From the NCBI GenBank assembly GCA_902476645.1, contig CABSEG010000044.1:1-24712 (forward strand): DNA of 24,712 nt, in the 5' to 3' direction. Source of the DNA: an uncultured Lachnospiraceae bacterium (GTDB lineage Bacteria > Bacillota > Clostridia > Lachnospirales > Lachnospiraceae). The notes below the pieces were generated by a model that was not told the origin of the DNA, did no database searches, and was given only the letters and a program-made list of their open reading frames with translations. Positions 8,588-17,228 of this stretch are shown one piece after another. Position numbers and translations under genes: made by a program. Position 1 is the stretch's first letter. Every line of letters begins with the position of its first letter.

Positions 8588-9153
8588 GGAAGCTCATCGA
8601 TCAGCTTTTCGATGAGCTGTTTTTTTACGTAAACATCAAAGCTTAACAGGCAGATAAATGAAAACAGCTTTAGAAATTCCTGGTCAGTCTCCGGTGCCTG
8701 GCTAAAGGTCTCCGTAGACGTCTGATAAGAACGCAGAATATCCTTTTGAAGCCTCTCCACCTGTTCCTTTTCCAGACTGAATACTTCATTGTACAGATCT
8801 TCAATATTAAATTCCGGAGAATGGAAATAACGCTCTGTGATCGGTGTCAGTAAAGACTGAATGTCCGTGATCGATAGAATCCCCTTGAAATAATAGATAA
8901 AAATCATGACAAGCAGATGTTCTTTTGTATACTTCTTCTTCACTGGCGGTGGAAGCAGATTGTTTTTTGCGTAATTATTGATCATCGTTTTCTCTTGGGG
9001 ATAGCGCTTTGAGGAAGCCAGATGCGTATCCATAAACGTGGTTACCTGATCCATATATAAATCAATATTTGGAATATCCGACGGCTTAATATAATCGATG
9101 CGTGAAAGACTGCCCATAATACTGTTAATCATATCCTTTGTATCAATTGTCAT
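8575..9153 (-). CDS. DUF1836 domain protein
   Basis: A 192-aa soluble protein of the DUF1836 family, common in Firmicutes and of unknown function. The family core is seen in the region LASSKRYPQEKTMINNYAKN followed by LLPPPVKKKYTKEHLLVMIFI, which resembles a MerR-like winged-helix DNA-binding arrangement. The C-terminal half is helical (about residues 100-190). I chose ATG at 9153 because AGAGGTG precedes it by 8 bases and a good promoter lies just upstream. An ORF reading 17 codons further back would begin inside that promoter. It is transcribed towards the YerC-like gene. A regulatory role is inference from the domain type. Confidence 0.8.
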   Translation of the reverse strand: MTIDTKDMINSIMGSLSRIDYIKPSDIPNIDLYMDQVTTFMDTHLASSKRYPQEKTMINNYAKNNLLPPPVKKKYTKEHLLVMIFIYYFKGILSITDIQSLLTPITERYFHSPEFNIEDLYNEVFSLEKEQVERLQKDILRSYQTSTETFSQAPETDQEFLKLFSFICLLSFDVYVKKQLIEKLIDELPKKE

Positions 9154-9175
9154 TGTGTTCACCTCTCTATGTCTT

Positions 9176-9204
9176 ATTATATAGTTTTTAATACTAGATG
9201 ACAA
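9176..9204 (-). promoter_or_regulatory. Promoter of the DUF1836 gene
   Basis: On the minus strand TTGTCA (9204-9199), a 17-bp spacer and a perfect TATAAT (9181-9176). Transcription would begin near 9169, giving a short leader that contains the ribosome site and ATG 9153. Confidence 0.75.
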
Positions 9205-9329
9205 GTGTTTTGTTATTTTTTAATTGAATTTGTAGACGAAAATCCTCTTATAAGCATTCATAAATGTTTGAGATTCCATGAGAAAAAAGCTGAAAATCAA
9301 GGCCGTCCAAATTTTTTTCTCTTTCCATC

Positions 9330-11610
9330 TTTGCCACTCACGACGTATTGGGCCTTGCGAATTTAATGGGGGGAAAAGCAGCATACAGCAATAAGCTAAA
9401 TGAGGCCTTTGAAAAACAAGCCCCGGATTTTGCTGGCAGCTACGGACAGGGATATATCAGCTATGGCAATCAGCCCGGAGTGTTCCAGACTCACCTGTTT
9501 CACTATGTAGGAAGACCCAGGCTGACCCAGTATTGGACAAGGGAGGTTCGCAAACAGATTTACAGCGGAACGAGCCCGGACAACGGTTATGGCAATCATG
9601 ACGAGGATCAAGGACATATGTCATGCGTCAGTCTTTTGATGGCTATGGGACTTTTTGAAGTGTCCGGAGGCGTCCATGAAAAACCTGTATATGACATTAC
9701 AGCTCCCATTTTTGATGAGATTACCATTCAACTTCATCCGGACTATTACAGCGGCGGTGAGTTTAAAATCATTGCGAATAATGCTTCTGAGGAAAATGTA
9801 TATATCCAGAGCGCACAATTAAATGGCACCCCTCTTAACAACTGTTGGTTCTATCATGAAGATTTCGCAAAAGGGGGGACCCTTGAACTTACCCTTAGAG
9901 ATACTCCAAATAAAGAATGGGGAGTGGATGTACTGCCGCCCTCTGTCTCCGCCTCCGAGGATGTTCTAATTAGCGGCATAAAGCTGGAAAGCCAGACAGT
10001 TACTGATCTGGCCAGAAGGGAGACTTCTCTTGCGGAGATTGTACAAGGGGATATTTTAAGCTTGAATGCGCTTCCAGGTCAGGTTCTGGTTACGGCAGAG
10101 ACACAGGACGGTTCCGAACTGAGTGCTCATGCAATTATTACGATTGCACCTGACCGCAGTACCAGAGGAGGAGGGCTGAAGGCAGATTACTATACCATTG
10201 ACAGGGCATGGCCAGGCACAGGAAATCCCTATCCTTATGGTCTGACAGAGGATCACTATGTCTCAACGCATATCGGCCATGAAATTAATTTCGAAGATTT
10301 CAGGCCTCAGCTGGAAGCCTATGCCGGGACTGCTGATTTTGCAGGCGTACGCTGGACCGGATTTCTTGTCCCTGAAACAAGCGGGGAGTACAGCTTTAGC
10401 GTTACTTCAGACGACGGTTTTGTACTAAAAATTGACGACAAACTATGATTGATTTCTGGTGTCCTAACAGCGGGGAACCAGAGCTGTCACAAGGAACCAT
10501 CCATTTGGAGGCAGGCAGGTTCTATCCCATCCAATGTGATTATTTTCAGGGAGATTATGAGGCAAAGATTCAGTTATTCTGGTCCGTTGACGGCTCCGAC
10601 TATGAAGTGATTCCGGCTACCGCTTATTATCTTCCGGATGGCTATACCCCGTCAGAAAGCAGAGCAGAAGCGGTTACCATATCTTCAGATCAGAAGACGA
10701 CACTGATCAGCGAAGGAGATACCTTATCACTACAGGCATCCGTAACTCCAAAAGAAGCGCCTCAAAAAGTCATCTGGTCTGCGGCCAGCCCTGCAGGAGG
10801 CGGTTCTTGCTGCAGAGGAAGCATTAGCGGATGCTTCCTCGCCAGAAGTACAGGTGACGAAAGCGTTTACAGAGTTCAAAACAGCCCTGAGTGGACTCTC
10901 CAGGGAAGCGGATCGAAGTGACCTGGAAAAGGCGCTGGAAGATAGTGCAACGTACAAAGAGTCAAGACTATCTGGCAAGCAGTTTTGCGGCCTTTGCGTC
11001 TGCTGTGGAACAGGCAGAAACGCTCCTTCAGAATTCTGCGGCCTCCCAGCGCCAGATTGACGATGCCCTGCAAAGTCTAAAAGTTGCTTCCAATCTACTT
11101 ATCCAGCAAACGGCAGACAAAACCACGCTGTTAGCCGTCATCGCATCTGCAAAAGAACGCAAGGAAGAGGACTAGACACCGGAAAGCTATGCGAAATTCC
11201 AGGAGAAACTTGCTGCGGCAGAATCTGTTGCAACTTTAGAGGCTCCTCTGGTTAGCCAGGTTGAAAACGCGCAGACCGTTCTTGAAGATGCAGTCAAAGC
11301 CCTGGTTCCAAATAAAACCACAGTAGTGGAGATCCATTACGGAAGTCAGACAAACGAAAATGCCGTGACTGGCCGAATTGCAAATTATACAGACAGCAAT
11401 ATGGCCGCAAATGTGATCGTAGCGGTATACGATGATCTGGGAATTTTGGAGGAGGTTTATTCTGTGGAGTATCCGATTGGGCCAGGGGAATCTGCGGATG
11501 TAAACGTAGCTTACGGCATGCCGGGAGAACAGATAGAGGGGACGGTGAAGACCTTTGTCTGGGAGAAAGACACGAACATTCCCATGTGTTCTCCCTATCT
11601 GAAAGAGTAG
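9330..11610 (+). pseudogene. Remnant of a GH92 alpha-mannosidase with PA14 and FIVAR modules
   Basis: The reading starts abruptly inside the GH92 catalytic domain (ATHDVLGLANLMGG from about 9333) and continues through the diagnostic GNHDEDQGHMSC motif near 9592 to the domain end near 9930. The signal peptide and most of the enzyme are gone. A PA14 carbohydrate-binding domain follows (about 10160-10650). It breaks at about 10442-10447, where one lost base separates KIDDKL from IDFW. A bacterial Ig-like domain is cut off near 10790 and joins, in a new frame, a FIVAR repeat. A further shift occurs near 10960 within the second FIVAR repeat. A TAG at 11173-11175 replaces the expected Tyr in the pattern D-Y-TPESYAKF. 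The last module (about 11330-11600, ending in FVWEKDTNIPM) resembles one in the GH115 protein. The intact ancestor was probably a secreted or surface exo-alpha-mannosidase; the remnant is not functional. Confidence 0.85.
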
Positions 11611-11666
11611 AATAAAAATATCATGAAGTGAAGAAAGAAAAGAACGCCATTTAGACTGGTAAAAAA

Positions 11667-11719
11667 GAAACGCCGGGAACCTGCAAAAACATAGTGTTTA
11701 TGCAGGCTTTCGGCGTTTC
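11667..11719 (-). terminator. Long hairpin, best read as a minus-strand terminator
   Basis: GAAACGCCG (11667-11675) pairs with CGGCGTTTC (11711-11719). An inner stem CCTGCA (11680-11685) pairs with TGCAGG (11701-11706), with an apical AAACA/TGTTT. On the minus strand the hairpin is followed by TTCTTTTTTA; on the plus strand the tail is only CTGTTCCC. No minus-strand gene is visible to its right. It may have ended an antisense transcript, or serve as a plus-strand barrier in front of pcrA. Confidence 0.5.
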
Positions 11720-11784
11720 CTGTTCCCTCAGCCTACTTAAAATCACCTTGCAGGAGAAAAGAATTTTACTATTTTTAATAAGTA

Positions 11785-11813
11785 ATGACAAATAATTGTA
11801 TTTATTATATAAT
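11785..11813 (+). promoter_or_regulatory. Promoter of pcrA
   Basis: ATGACA (11785-11790), a 17-bp spacer and a perfect TATAAT (11808-11813). The expected start site near 11820 makes the earlier ATG at 11832 unlikely because almost no leader would remain. Confidence 0.75.
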
Positions 11814-11882
11814 AAAAGCTCAGTGGAACCAATGGACATTAGGATTGTCACACGCATGAAAAAGGAGACAGATGATATCGAT

Positions 11883-14090
11883 ATGAGTATCTATGATTTA
11901 CTGAATGACAAGCAAAAGGAGGCAGTATTTCACACGGAAGGCCCTCTTTTGATTCTGGCCGGAGCCGGCTCAGGAAAGACAAGAGTGCTGACCCACAGAA
12001 TTGCCTATTTGATAGAAGAAAAGGGGGTGAACCCCTGGAACATCTTAGCCATCACCTTCACGAATAAGGCAGCTGGGGAAATGAGAGAGAGAGTGGATCG
12101 GCTCGTGGGATTCGGGGCTGACAGTATCTGGGTGTCGACCTTTCACTCTGCCTGTGTACGAATTTTGCGCAGATACATTGACCGGCTTGGCTTTGACACC
12201 AATTTCACCATCTATGACAGCGATGATCAGAAGACGGTCATGAAAGAGGTATGCAAACATCTGCAAATCGATACCAAGATACATAAGGAAAAGGCCATCT
12301 TAAACGCTATTTCCTCCGCAAAGGATGAGCTGATCACGCCCAAACAGTATGCCCTGAATCATATGGGAGATTTCCACAAAGAAAAGATTGCCAAGGCCTA
12401 TGAGGAGTATCAGAAGCGTTTAAGAAACAGCAATGCCCTGGACTTTGACGATTTAATCATGAAAACCGTGGAACTGTTTACCAACTGCCCGGACGTACTG
12501 GAGTACTATCAGAATCGGTTTCGCTATATCATGGTGGATGAGTATCAGGATACCAACACGGCCCAGTTTAAGCTGGTGAGCATTCTGGCCAGCGCCCACA
12601 GAAATCTCTGCGTGGTGGGAGATGATGACCAGTCCATCTATAAGTTTCGGGGAGCCAACATCGAGAACATCCTGAACTTTGAAAAAGTCTTTGAGGACGC
12701 CCATACCATCAAGCTGGAACAAAACTATCGCTCCACCCAGAACATCCTGAATGCGGCCAATGAGGTAATCAAAAACAACATCGGCCGAAAGAGTAAGACC
12801 TTGTGGACTTCCAACGAAGAGGGAGAGCCGCTGACGCTGAAGCAGTTTTTAACCGGCTATGAGGAAGCGGAATACGTGGTGGGAGACATTGCAAAACAGG
12901 TGCGAAGCGGAACGTGCGAGTACCAGGACTGCGCCATTCTCTACCGCACCAATGCCCAGTCCCGTATGTTTGAAGAAAAGCTTCTGATGGCTAACATTCC
13001 CTACAAGATCATTGGGGGCGTAAATTTCTATGCTAGGAAAGAAATCAAGGATCTGCTGGCTTATTTAAAGACGGTGGATAACGCCAGGGACGATTTGGCG
13101 GTGAGAAGAATCATCAACGTGCCAAAGAGGGGCATTGGAGCCACCACCCTGGGCCGCGTACAGGACTATGCCATTGCCCAGGGAATCAGCTTTTACGAGG
13201 GACTGCGGCAGGCAGAGGAGATTCCTTCCATCGGAAGAAGCGCATCCAAAATCCAGCCCTTTGTCACCTTTATTCAGACCCTCCGCACTCAGGCAGAATT
13301 TCTCTCCGTGTCCGAGTTGCTGGATCAGATCCTAGAGCAGACAGGCTACATAAAGGAGCTGGAGGCAGAGGATACAGAGGAAGCCAGAGCCCGCATCGAA
13401 AACATCGATGAATTTGTATCCAAGGTGGTATCCTATGAGGAAGAGGCAGAGGAGCCATCCTTAAGCGGATTTTTGGAAGAGGTGGCTCTGGTAGCGGACA
13501 TAGATAACTTGGAAGAAGAGAGCAACCATGTGGTTCTGATGACCCTGCACAGCGCAAAGGGACTGGAATTTTCCAACGTGTACCTGGCAGGCATGGAGGA
13601 CGGCATCTTTCCAAGCTACATGACCATCACGGCAGATGACCCGGCCGAGCTGGAAGAAGAGAGAAGGCTTTGCTATGTGGGAATCACCCGCGCCATGAAG
13701 CATCTGACCCTGACCTGCGCAAGACAGCGGATGATCCGGGGAGAGACCCAGTACAATAAGCCCTCCCGTTTTATCAGTGAGATCCCCAGAGAACTGATCG
13801 AAAACAGCAGCCCTCTGAAAGAAAAGGTGACGGAAATTCCAAAGGAGACGGCCTACCAGCAGGCCAAAACTAGCTTCCAGGCCAAAGCTTTTGATCCAAA
13901 GCAGTTTAAGGTGCAGAAGGCAGATCGGCTGGAATACGATGTAGGAGACACGGTCAAGCACATCAAATTTGGCGTAGGGCAGGTGGAAAAAATCGTGGAG
14001 GGCGGTAAAGATTACGAAGTAACTGTAAACTTCGAGCGGGTGGGCGTAAAAAAAATGTTTGCCGCTTTCGCCAAACTGAAAAAAATATGA
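11883..14090 (+). CDS. pcrA: ATP-dependent DNA helicase PcrA (UvrD/Rep family)
   Basis: A 735-aa superfamily 1A 3'-5' helicase that acts in nucleotide-excision repair, in clearing RecA and stalled polymerases, and often in replication of rolling-circle elements. All motifs are intact: Walker A GAGSGKT near residue 27, VDEYQDT near 218, GDDDQSIYKFRG near 246, QNYRST near 280, TLHSAKGLEF near 554 and EEERRLCYVGITRA near 590. The C-terminal VGDTVKHIKFGVGQV region is the Tudor-like RNA-polymerase-binding segment usual in PcrA. I chose ATG 11883 because the protein then begins MSIYDLLN, the usual family start. The nearest AAGGAG (11862-11867) is 15 bases upstream, which is long, so ATG 11856 (9 more residues, AGGA at 11841-11844) is a real alternative. 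Confidence 0.93.
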   Translation: MSIYDLLNDKQKEAVFHTEGPLLILAGAGSGKTRVLTHRIAYLIEEKGVNPWNILAITFTNKAAGEMRERVDRLVGFGADSIWVSTFHSACVRILRRYIDRLGFDTNFTIYDSDDQKTVMKEVCKHLQIDTKIHKEKAILNAISSAKDELITPKQYALNHMGDFHKEKIAKAYEEYQKRLRNSNALDFDDLIMKTVELFTNCPDVLEYYQNRFRYIMVDEYQDTNTAQFKLVSILASAHRNLCVVGDDDQSIYKFRGANIENILNFEKVFEDAHTIKLEQNYRSTQNILNAANEVIKNNIGRKSKTLWTSNEEGEPLTLKQFLTGYEEAEYVVGDIAKQVRSGTCEYQDCAILYRTNAQSRMFEEKLLMANIPYKIIGGVNFYARKEIKDLLAYLKTVDNARDDLAVRRIINVPKRGIGATTLGRVQDYAIAQGISFYEGLRQAEEIPSIGRSASKIQPFVTFIQTLRTQAEFLSVSELLDQILEQTGYIKELEAEDTEEARARIENIDEFVSKVVSYEEEAEEPSLSGFLEEVALVADIDNLEEESNHVVLMTLHSAKGLEFSNVYLAGMEDGIFPSYMTITADDPAELEEERRLCYVGITRAMKHLTLTCARQRMIRGETQYNKPSRFISEIPRELIENSSPLKEKVTEIPKETAYQQAKTSFQAKAFDPKQFKVQKADRLEYDVGDTVKHIKFGVGQVEKIVEGGKDYEVTVNFERVGVKKMFAAFAKLKKI

Positions 14091-14129
14091 TGAAAAATTC
14101 TTTTTTGTATAGTAATATTGACGAATTAG

Positions 14130-14138
14130 TGATATACT
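14130..14138 (+). promoter_or_regulatory. Extended -10 promoter for the small acidic membrane protein
   Basis: TG-A-TATACT is an extended -10 element. TTGACG at 14118-14123 is only 9 bp upstream, too close to be its -35. The same TGATATACT element recurs in the promoter at 18614-18642. Confidence 0.4.
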
Positions 14139-14184
14139 AGACAAAAGGAGTATCAAAACGATATGAGAAAGGACGGATGCAGCG

Positions 14185-14433
14185 ATGAATAAATTCGAAG
14201 ACTTTTTAGCAACCCTGCAGAAGAAAGAAGAAGAGCGAGAAAAAAATACCGTACTTTGGGTTCTGGCTATTATCGGGGCTGTGGCAGCTGTAGCAGCCAT
14301 CGCCTATGGCGTATACCGCTATTTCACTCCGGATTACCTGGAAGATTTTGAAGACGATTTTGATGATGACTTCGATGACTATTTCGATGACGCAGACGAT
14401 GCGGCCGATGAGACAGCAGAAGAAGCAGAGTAA
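14185..14433 (+). CDS. Small single-pass membrane protein with extreme acidic tail
   Basis: An 82-aa protein in three parts. Residues 1-20 are charged (MNKFEDFLATLQKKEEEREK), residues about 22-46 are one hydrophobic helix rich in Ala (NTVLWVLAIIGAVAAVAAIAYGVYRYF), and residues 50-82 are almost only Asp, Glu, Phe, Tyr and Ala in a repeating D-D-F-D pattern. The layout suggests a membrane anchor with a negatively charged tail; which side it faces is not clear. AAGGA (14170-14174) lies about 10 bases before the ATG. A strong AAAAGGAG sits further up, in front of a 9-codon ORF that overlaps this start. I do not recognise a named family. It sits between pcrA and rlmD with its own terminator. Metal or protein binding by the tail is only a guess. 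Confidence 0.65.
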   Translation: MNKFEDFLATLQKKEEEREKNTVLWVLAIIGAVAAVAAIAYGVYRYFTPDYLEDFEDDFDDDFDDYFDDADDAADETAEEAE

Positions 14434-14453
14434 ACCATGAAAAATAAGAAAAA

Positions 14454-14491
14454 TAAGAGGACAGATGTCAATGGGCACCTGTCCCCTTTTA
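14454..14491 (+). terminator. Terminator of the small acidic protein gene
   Basis: AAGAGGACAGATG (14454-14466) pairs with CACCTGTCCCCTT (14476-14488), with two A-C mismatches, and a TTTT tail follows the C-run. It lies immediately upstream of the rlmD ribosome site and argues against an rlmD start before 14507. Confidence 0.6.
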
Positions 14492-14506
14492 TGTAAAGGA
14501 GATCGC

Positions 14507-15943
14507 ATGAAAAAGGGGCAAGTATTAGAGGGAACCATAGAGAAGGTTGTATTTCCCAACAAGGGAATTGTCAGCGTAGAGGGAGAGACGGAAAAAGCAA
14601 TCGTAAAAAACGGTGTGCCGGGACAGCAGATTCGCTTTGTCATCCACAAGGCCAGAAAGAAAAAATATGAGGGCCGGCTTTTAGAAGTGCGAAAGCCCTC
14701 CCCCATGGAAGTGGAGCCAGCCTGTCCTCACTTTGGCATTTGCGGAGGCTGTACGTATCAGAACCTGCCCTATGAAGAGCAGCTGGCTCTAAAAGAGGCT
14801 CAGGTGAAGGAATTGCTGGATGGGGTAGTCCGGGATGCCTATGAGTACGAGGGAATAAAAAAAAGCCCCAGGCAGTTTGGATACCGCAACAAGATGGAAT
14901 TTTCCTTCGGAGATGAGGTAAAAGACGGCCCCCTGGCTTTGGGAATGCACAAACGGGGCAGCTTCTACGATATTGTGACCGTGGGAGAGTGCCAGATCGT
15001 AGATGCAGACTTTCGGATGATTTTAGGCGCTGCTCTCAAGCATTGTCAGGAACAGGGCTGGGACTTTTACCACAAGATGAGCCGCCAGGGATATCTGCGC
15101 CATTTGCTGGTGCGAAAGGCGGCAAAAACGGGAGAGATCCTGGTAGATCTGGTCACCACCACCCAGCAGAACCCAGATCTGTCCGGGTTTGCAGAGTGCT
15201 TAAAAAAGCTTCCGCTGGAAGGACGGCTGGTGGGAGTGCTCCACACCGTCAACGACAGCCTGGCAGACGTGGTACAAAACGATGGGACAGAGATCCTGTA
15301 TGGACAGGATTACTTTTATGAAGAACTGCTGGGACTCAAATTCCGGATCACGCCCTTTTCCTTTTTCCAGACCAATTCCCTGGGGGCCGAGGTCCTCTAT
15401 GAAACGGCCAGGGCGTTTGTGGGGGATACAAAGGATAAGGTGATCTTTGATCTTTACAGCGGCACAGGAACCATAGCGCAGATCCTGGCGCCTGTGGCAA
15501 AGCGAGTGGTGGGGATTGAGATCGTAGAAGAGGCCGTGGAAGCGGCCAAAGTCAACGCAAGGCAGAACGGGTTGGAAAATTGCAGCTTTCTGGCGGGGGA
15601 TGTGTTAAAAGCCATCGATCTGGTGGAAGAAAAACCAGATCTGATCGTGCTGGACCCGCCAAGAGATGGGATACATCCGAAAGCCTTAAAAAAGATCATC
15701 GACTTCCAGGTGGAGCGGATGGTTTATATATCCTGTAAGCCAACCAGTCTGGTGAGAGATTTGGAGGTGTTGCAGGAGAATGGGTATCGGGTGGAGCGAG
15801 TGGCCGCGGTGGATTTGTTTCCGGGGGTTTATCATGTGGAGACTGTGTGCCTCTTGGGCAAACGAAAACCTGACACTACGGTAAAGATTGGTATAGATAT
15901 GGAAGATTACCGCAGAATCAGGGATGAGGAAAAAGCAGAATAG
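14507..15943 (+). CDS. rlmD: 23S rRNA (uracil-C5)-methyltransferase RlmD
   Basis: A 478-aa SAM-dependent enzyme that makes 5-methyluridine in 23S rRNA (U1939 in E. coli numbering). A TRAM RNA-binding domain lies at about 5-60. The [4Fe-4S] cysteines are C73, C79, C82 (CPHFGICGGC) and C162 (GECQIV), as in RumA. The methyltransferase fold has FDLYSGTGTIAQ near 314, LDPPRDG near 381, the catalytic Cys410 in YISCKPTSL, and HVET at 443-446, whose Glu is the usual general base. AAAGGAG at 14495-14501 selects ATG 14507. About 30 residues follow HVET (GKRKPDTTVKIGIDMEDYRR and further), longer than the E. coli end. Such tails in clostridia are often supplied or altered by elements that integrate here. 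RlmD/RlmCD cannot be separated with certainty by reading. Confidence 0.9.
   Translation: MKKGQVLEGTIEKVVFPNKGIVSVEGETEKAIVKNGVPGQQIRFVIHKARKKKYEGRLLEVRKPSPMEVEPACPHFGICGGCTYQNLPYEEQLALKEAQVKELLDGVVRDAYEYEGIKKSPRQFGYRNKMEFSFGDEVKDGPLALGMHKRGSFYDIVTVGECQIVDADFRMILGAALKHCQEQGWDFYHKMSRQGYLRHLLVRKAAKTGEILVDLVTTTQQNPDLSGFAECLKKLPLEGRLVGVLHTVNDSLADVVQNDGTEILYGQDYFYEELLGLKFRITPFSFFQTNSLGAEVLYETARAFVGDTKDKVIFDLYSGTGTIAQILAPVAKRVVGIEIVEEAVEAAKVNARQNGLENCSFLAGDVLKAIDLVEEKPDLIVLDPPRDGIHPKALKKIIDFQVERMVYISCKPTSLVRDLEVLQENGYRVERVAAVDLFPGVYHVETVCLLGKRKPDTTVKIGIDMEDYRRIRDEEKAE
15826..15862 (+). other. Candidate integration (att) site at the 3' end of rlmD
   Basis: The codons for YHVETVCLL near the end of rlmD (rumA) are a recognised insertion target for integrative conjugative elements of Firmicutes. 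Gene content changes from core to mobile/defence genes right after rlmD. The matching repeat at the far end and an integrase are not in this window, so the core bases cannot be fixed. Confidence 0.35.
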
Positions 15944-15987
15944 AAGCCTATCTGCCATTGAAAATAGTATACGGAATCGAAGTTGAG

Positions 15988-16030
15988 AAGCTGTTGATGC
16001 GTTAGAGAAAAACGTGTCAGCAGCTTTTTT
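15988..16030 (+). terminator. Terminator of rlmD
   Basis: AAGCTGTTGA (15988-15997) pairs with TCAGCAGCTT (16017-16026) with one G-T pair. An inner CGTT/AACG pairing sits in the loop. A run of Ts to 16030 follows. Confidence 0.8.
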
Positions 16031-16155
16031 GCGTTGGGCGCATGGTCGAAACTTCGAGGAGGTGGTGCCGTTGGGCAGAGAGAATTAAAAAATGGTGATG
16101 GAGGCAAGTCTGTAATAATTCTAAGGTCTGATCAAATCTGAAAGGAGTCAATTCT

Positions 16156-16398
16156 ATGGCAAAGAAGAGTGTAAGAAATATGAAGGTCTGTGGACAGAGT
16201 GGTTATCAGTATAAGACGATCCCGTCTATCATGCTGAAGGGACAGTGGCTGAAGGACTGGGGATTCGAGATTGATGATGCGATTGTGGTGAAGTGTGAGG
16301 ACGGGAAACTGGTGATTTCCAAGGTTGAAGACGAGCAGCGGGAGTTTGCCGGAGTGAGCCAGATGGTTGCGGAAGGCGTAAAGAAATACGGAAACTGA
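16156..16398 (+). CDS. SymE-like toxin family protein
   Basis: An 80-aa protein matching the SymE family, whose E. coli member is an SOS-induced type I toxin with an AbrB/SpoVT-like fold that acts on nucleic acids. The family core is MKVCGQSGYQYKTIPSIMLK followed by GQWLKDWGF, then a short beta region ending DGKLVISK (residues about 9-57). The C-terminal 23 residues are charged and specific to this group. AAAGGAG at 16141-16147 precedes the ATG. It stands 41 bases ahead of parA and is probably in the same transcript, the arrangement expected for an element-maintenance module. In E. coli an antisense RNA (SymR) covers the start; I see no convincing minus-strand promoter here, so toxin activity and its control are inference. 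Confidence 0.7.
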   Translation: MAKKSVRNMKVCGQSGYQYKTIPSIMLKGQWLKDWGFEIDDAIVVKCEDGKLVISKVEDEQREFAGVSQMVAEGVKKYGN

Positions 16399-16439
16399 GA
16401 ACGATAAGAAAATCAGAGTCAAAGGAGGAAGTGTACATA

Positions 16440-17228
16440 ATGGGTAAGATTATGATGTGCGGATCATTTAAAGGGGGAGTTGGCAAGACGGCCAGCTCCT
16501 GGAATCTGGCGTATTGTCTGGCAGAGATGGGGAAGAAGGTTCTGGCTGTAGATTTTGACAGCCAGGCTAATCTTTCCACCTGTTTTGGAATTGAGGATCC
16601 GGCGACGGTACCGTTGACCATCGGGCATCTGATGATGAGTCAGCTGGAAGATGAGAAACAGCCGGATCCGGCGGAGTTTATTCAGAGAAGAAATGGTGTG
16701 GATTTTATTCCGTCATCCATGGTGCTTTCTGTTGTGGACAGCAGGCTGCGGATGGAGATGGGGGCAGAGAAGATGCTGGCAAGTATCCTGGAGCCGCTTA
16801 GGGATCGGTATGACTTTTTGATAGTGGATACTTGCCCTTCACTGGGATCGTTGACCATCAATGCGCTGGCTGCAGCAGATGAAGTGATGATTACCGTCAA
16901 TCCGCAGCTCCTGGCTATGATGGGGCTTCAGGATTTTATCCGGACAGTAAAGAAAGTACGGAACCGGCTGAATGAAAGACTCCGGATTGCAGGTATTTTG
17001 TTGACAATGTGTGATGTCAGAACAAATCTCTGCAAGGTGATTACAGAATAGGTGATGGAAGCGTTTGAAGGACAGATCCGGATCTTTGAGAGCGTGATCC
17101 CGAATACGGTCAAGGTGGGAGAATCTATTTATTACAGTAAGCCGTTGGTGGAATATGCGCCGGGAAGCAAGGTGTGTGAAATGTACCGGAGCCTGGCAAG
17201 GGAGGTGGCAGGTTATGAAGGCGAATAG
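16440..17228 (+). pseudogene. parA: ParA-family partition ATPase interrupted by an amber codon
   Basis: A ParA/Soj ATPase that would be 262 aa if intact; with ParB it segregates plasmids or keeps excised elements. Present are the Walker A KGGVGKT (residues 11-17), AVDFDSQANLSTCFG (Walker A', near 36-50) and IVDTCPSLG (Walker B, near 125). TAG at 17049-17051 follows CKVITE, yet the frame continues with clear family sequence (VMEAFEGQIRIFESVIPNTV, then KVGESIYYSKPLVEY) to a TAG at 17226-17228. One base change from GAG or CAG explains it. The truncated product has 203 aa and lacks the last helices. GTG and ATG follow the stop directly, so re-initiation could give a split protein. ATG 16440 has AAAGGAGG 11 bases upstream; GTG 16431 is too close. 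The ancestral end overlaps parB by 14 bases. Confidence 0.8.

Noticed and set aside
13461..14300. 279-codon ORF on the minus strand
   Set aside because: It lies antisense to the 3' half of pcrA and the small acidic gene, whose motifs are intact. The translation is low-complexity and has no family pattern.
14465..14506. Extended N-terminus of RlmD from a TTG
   Set aside because: The extension is encoded in the preceding terminator hairpin, and a full ribosome site precedes ATG 14507.
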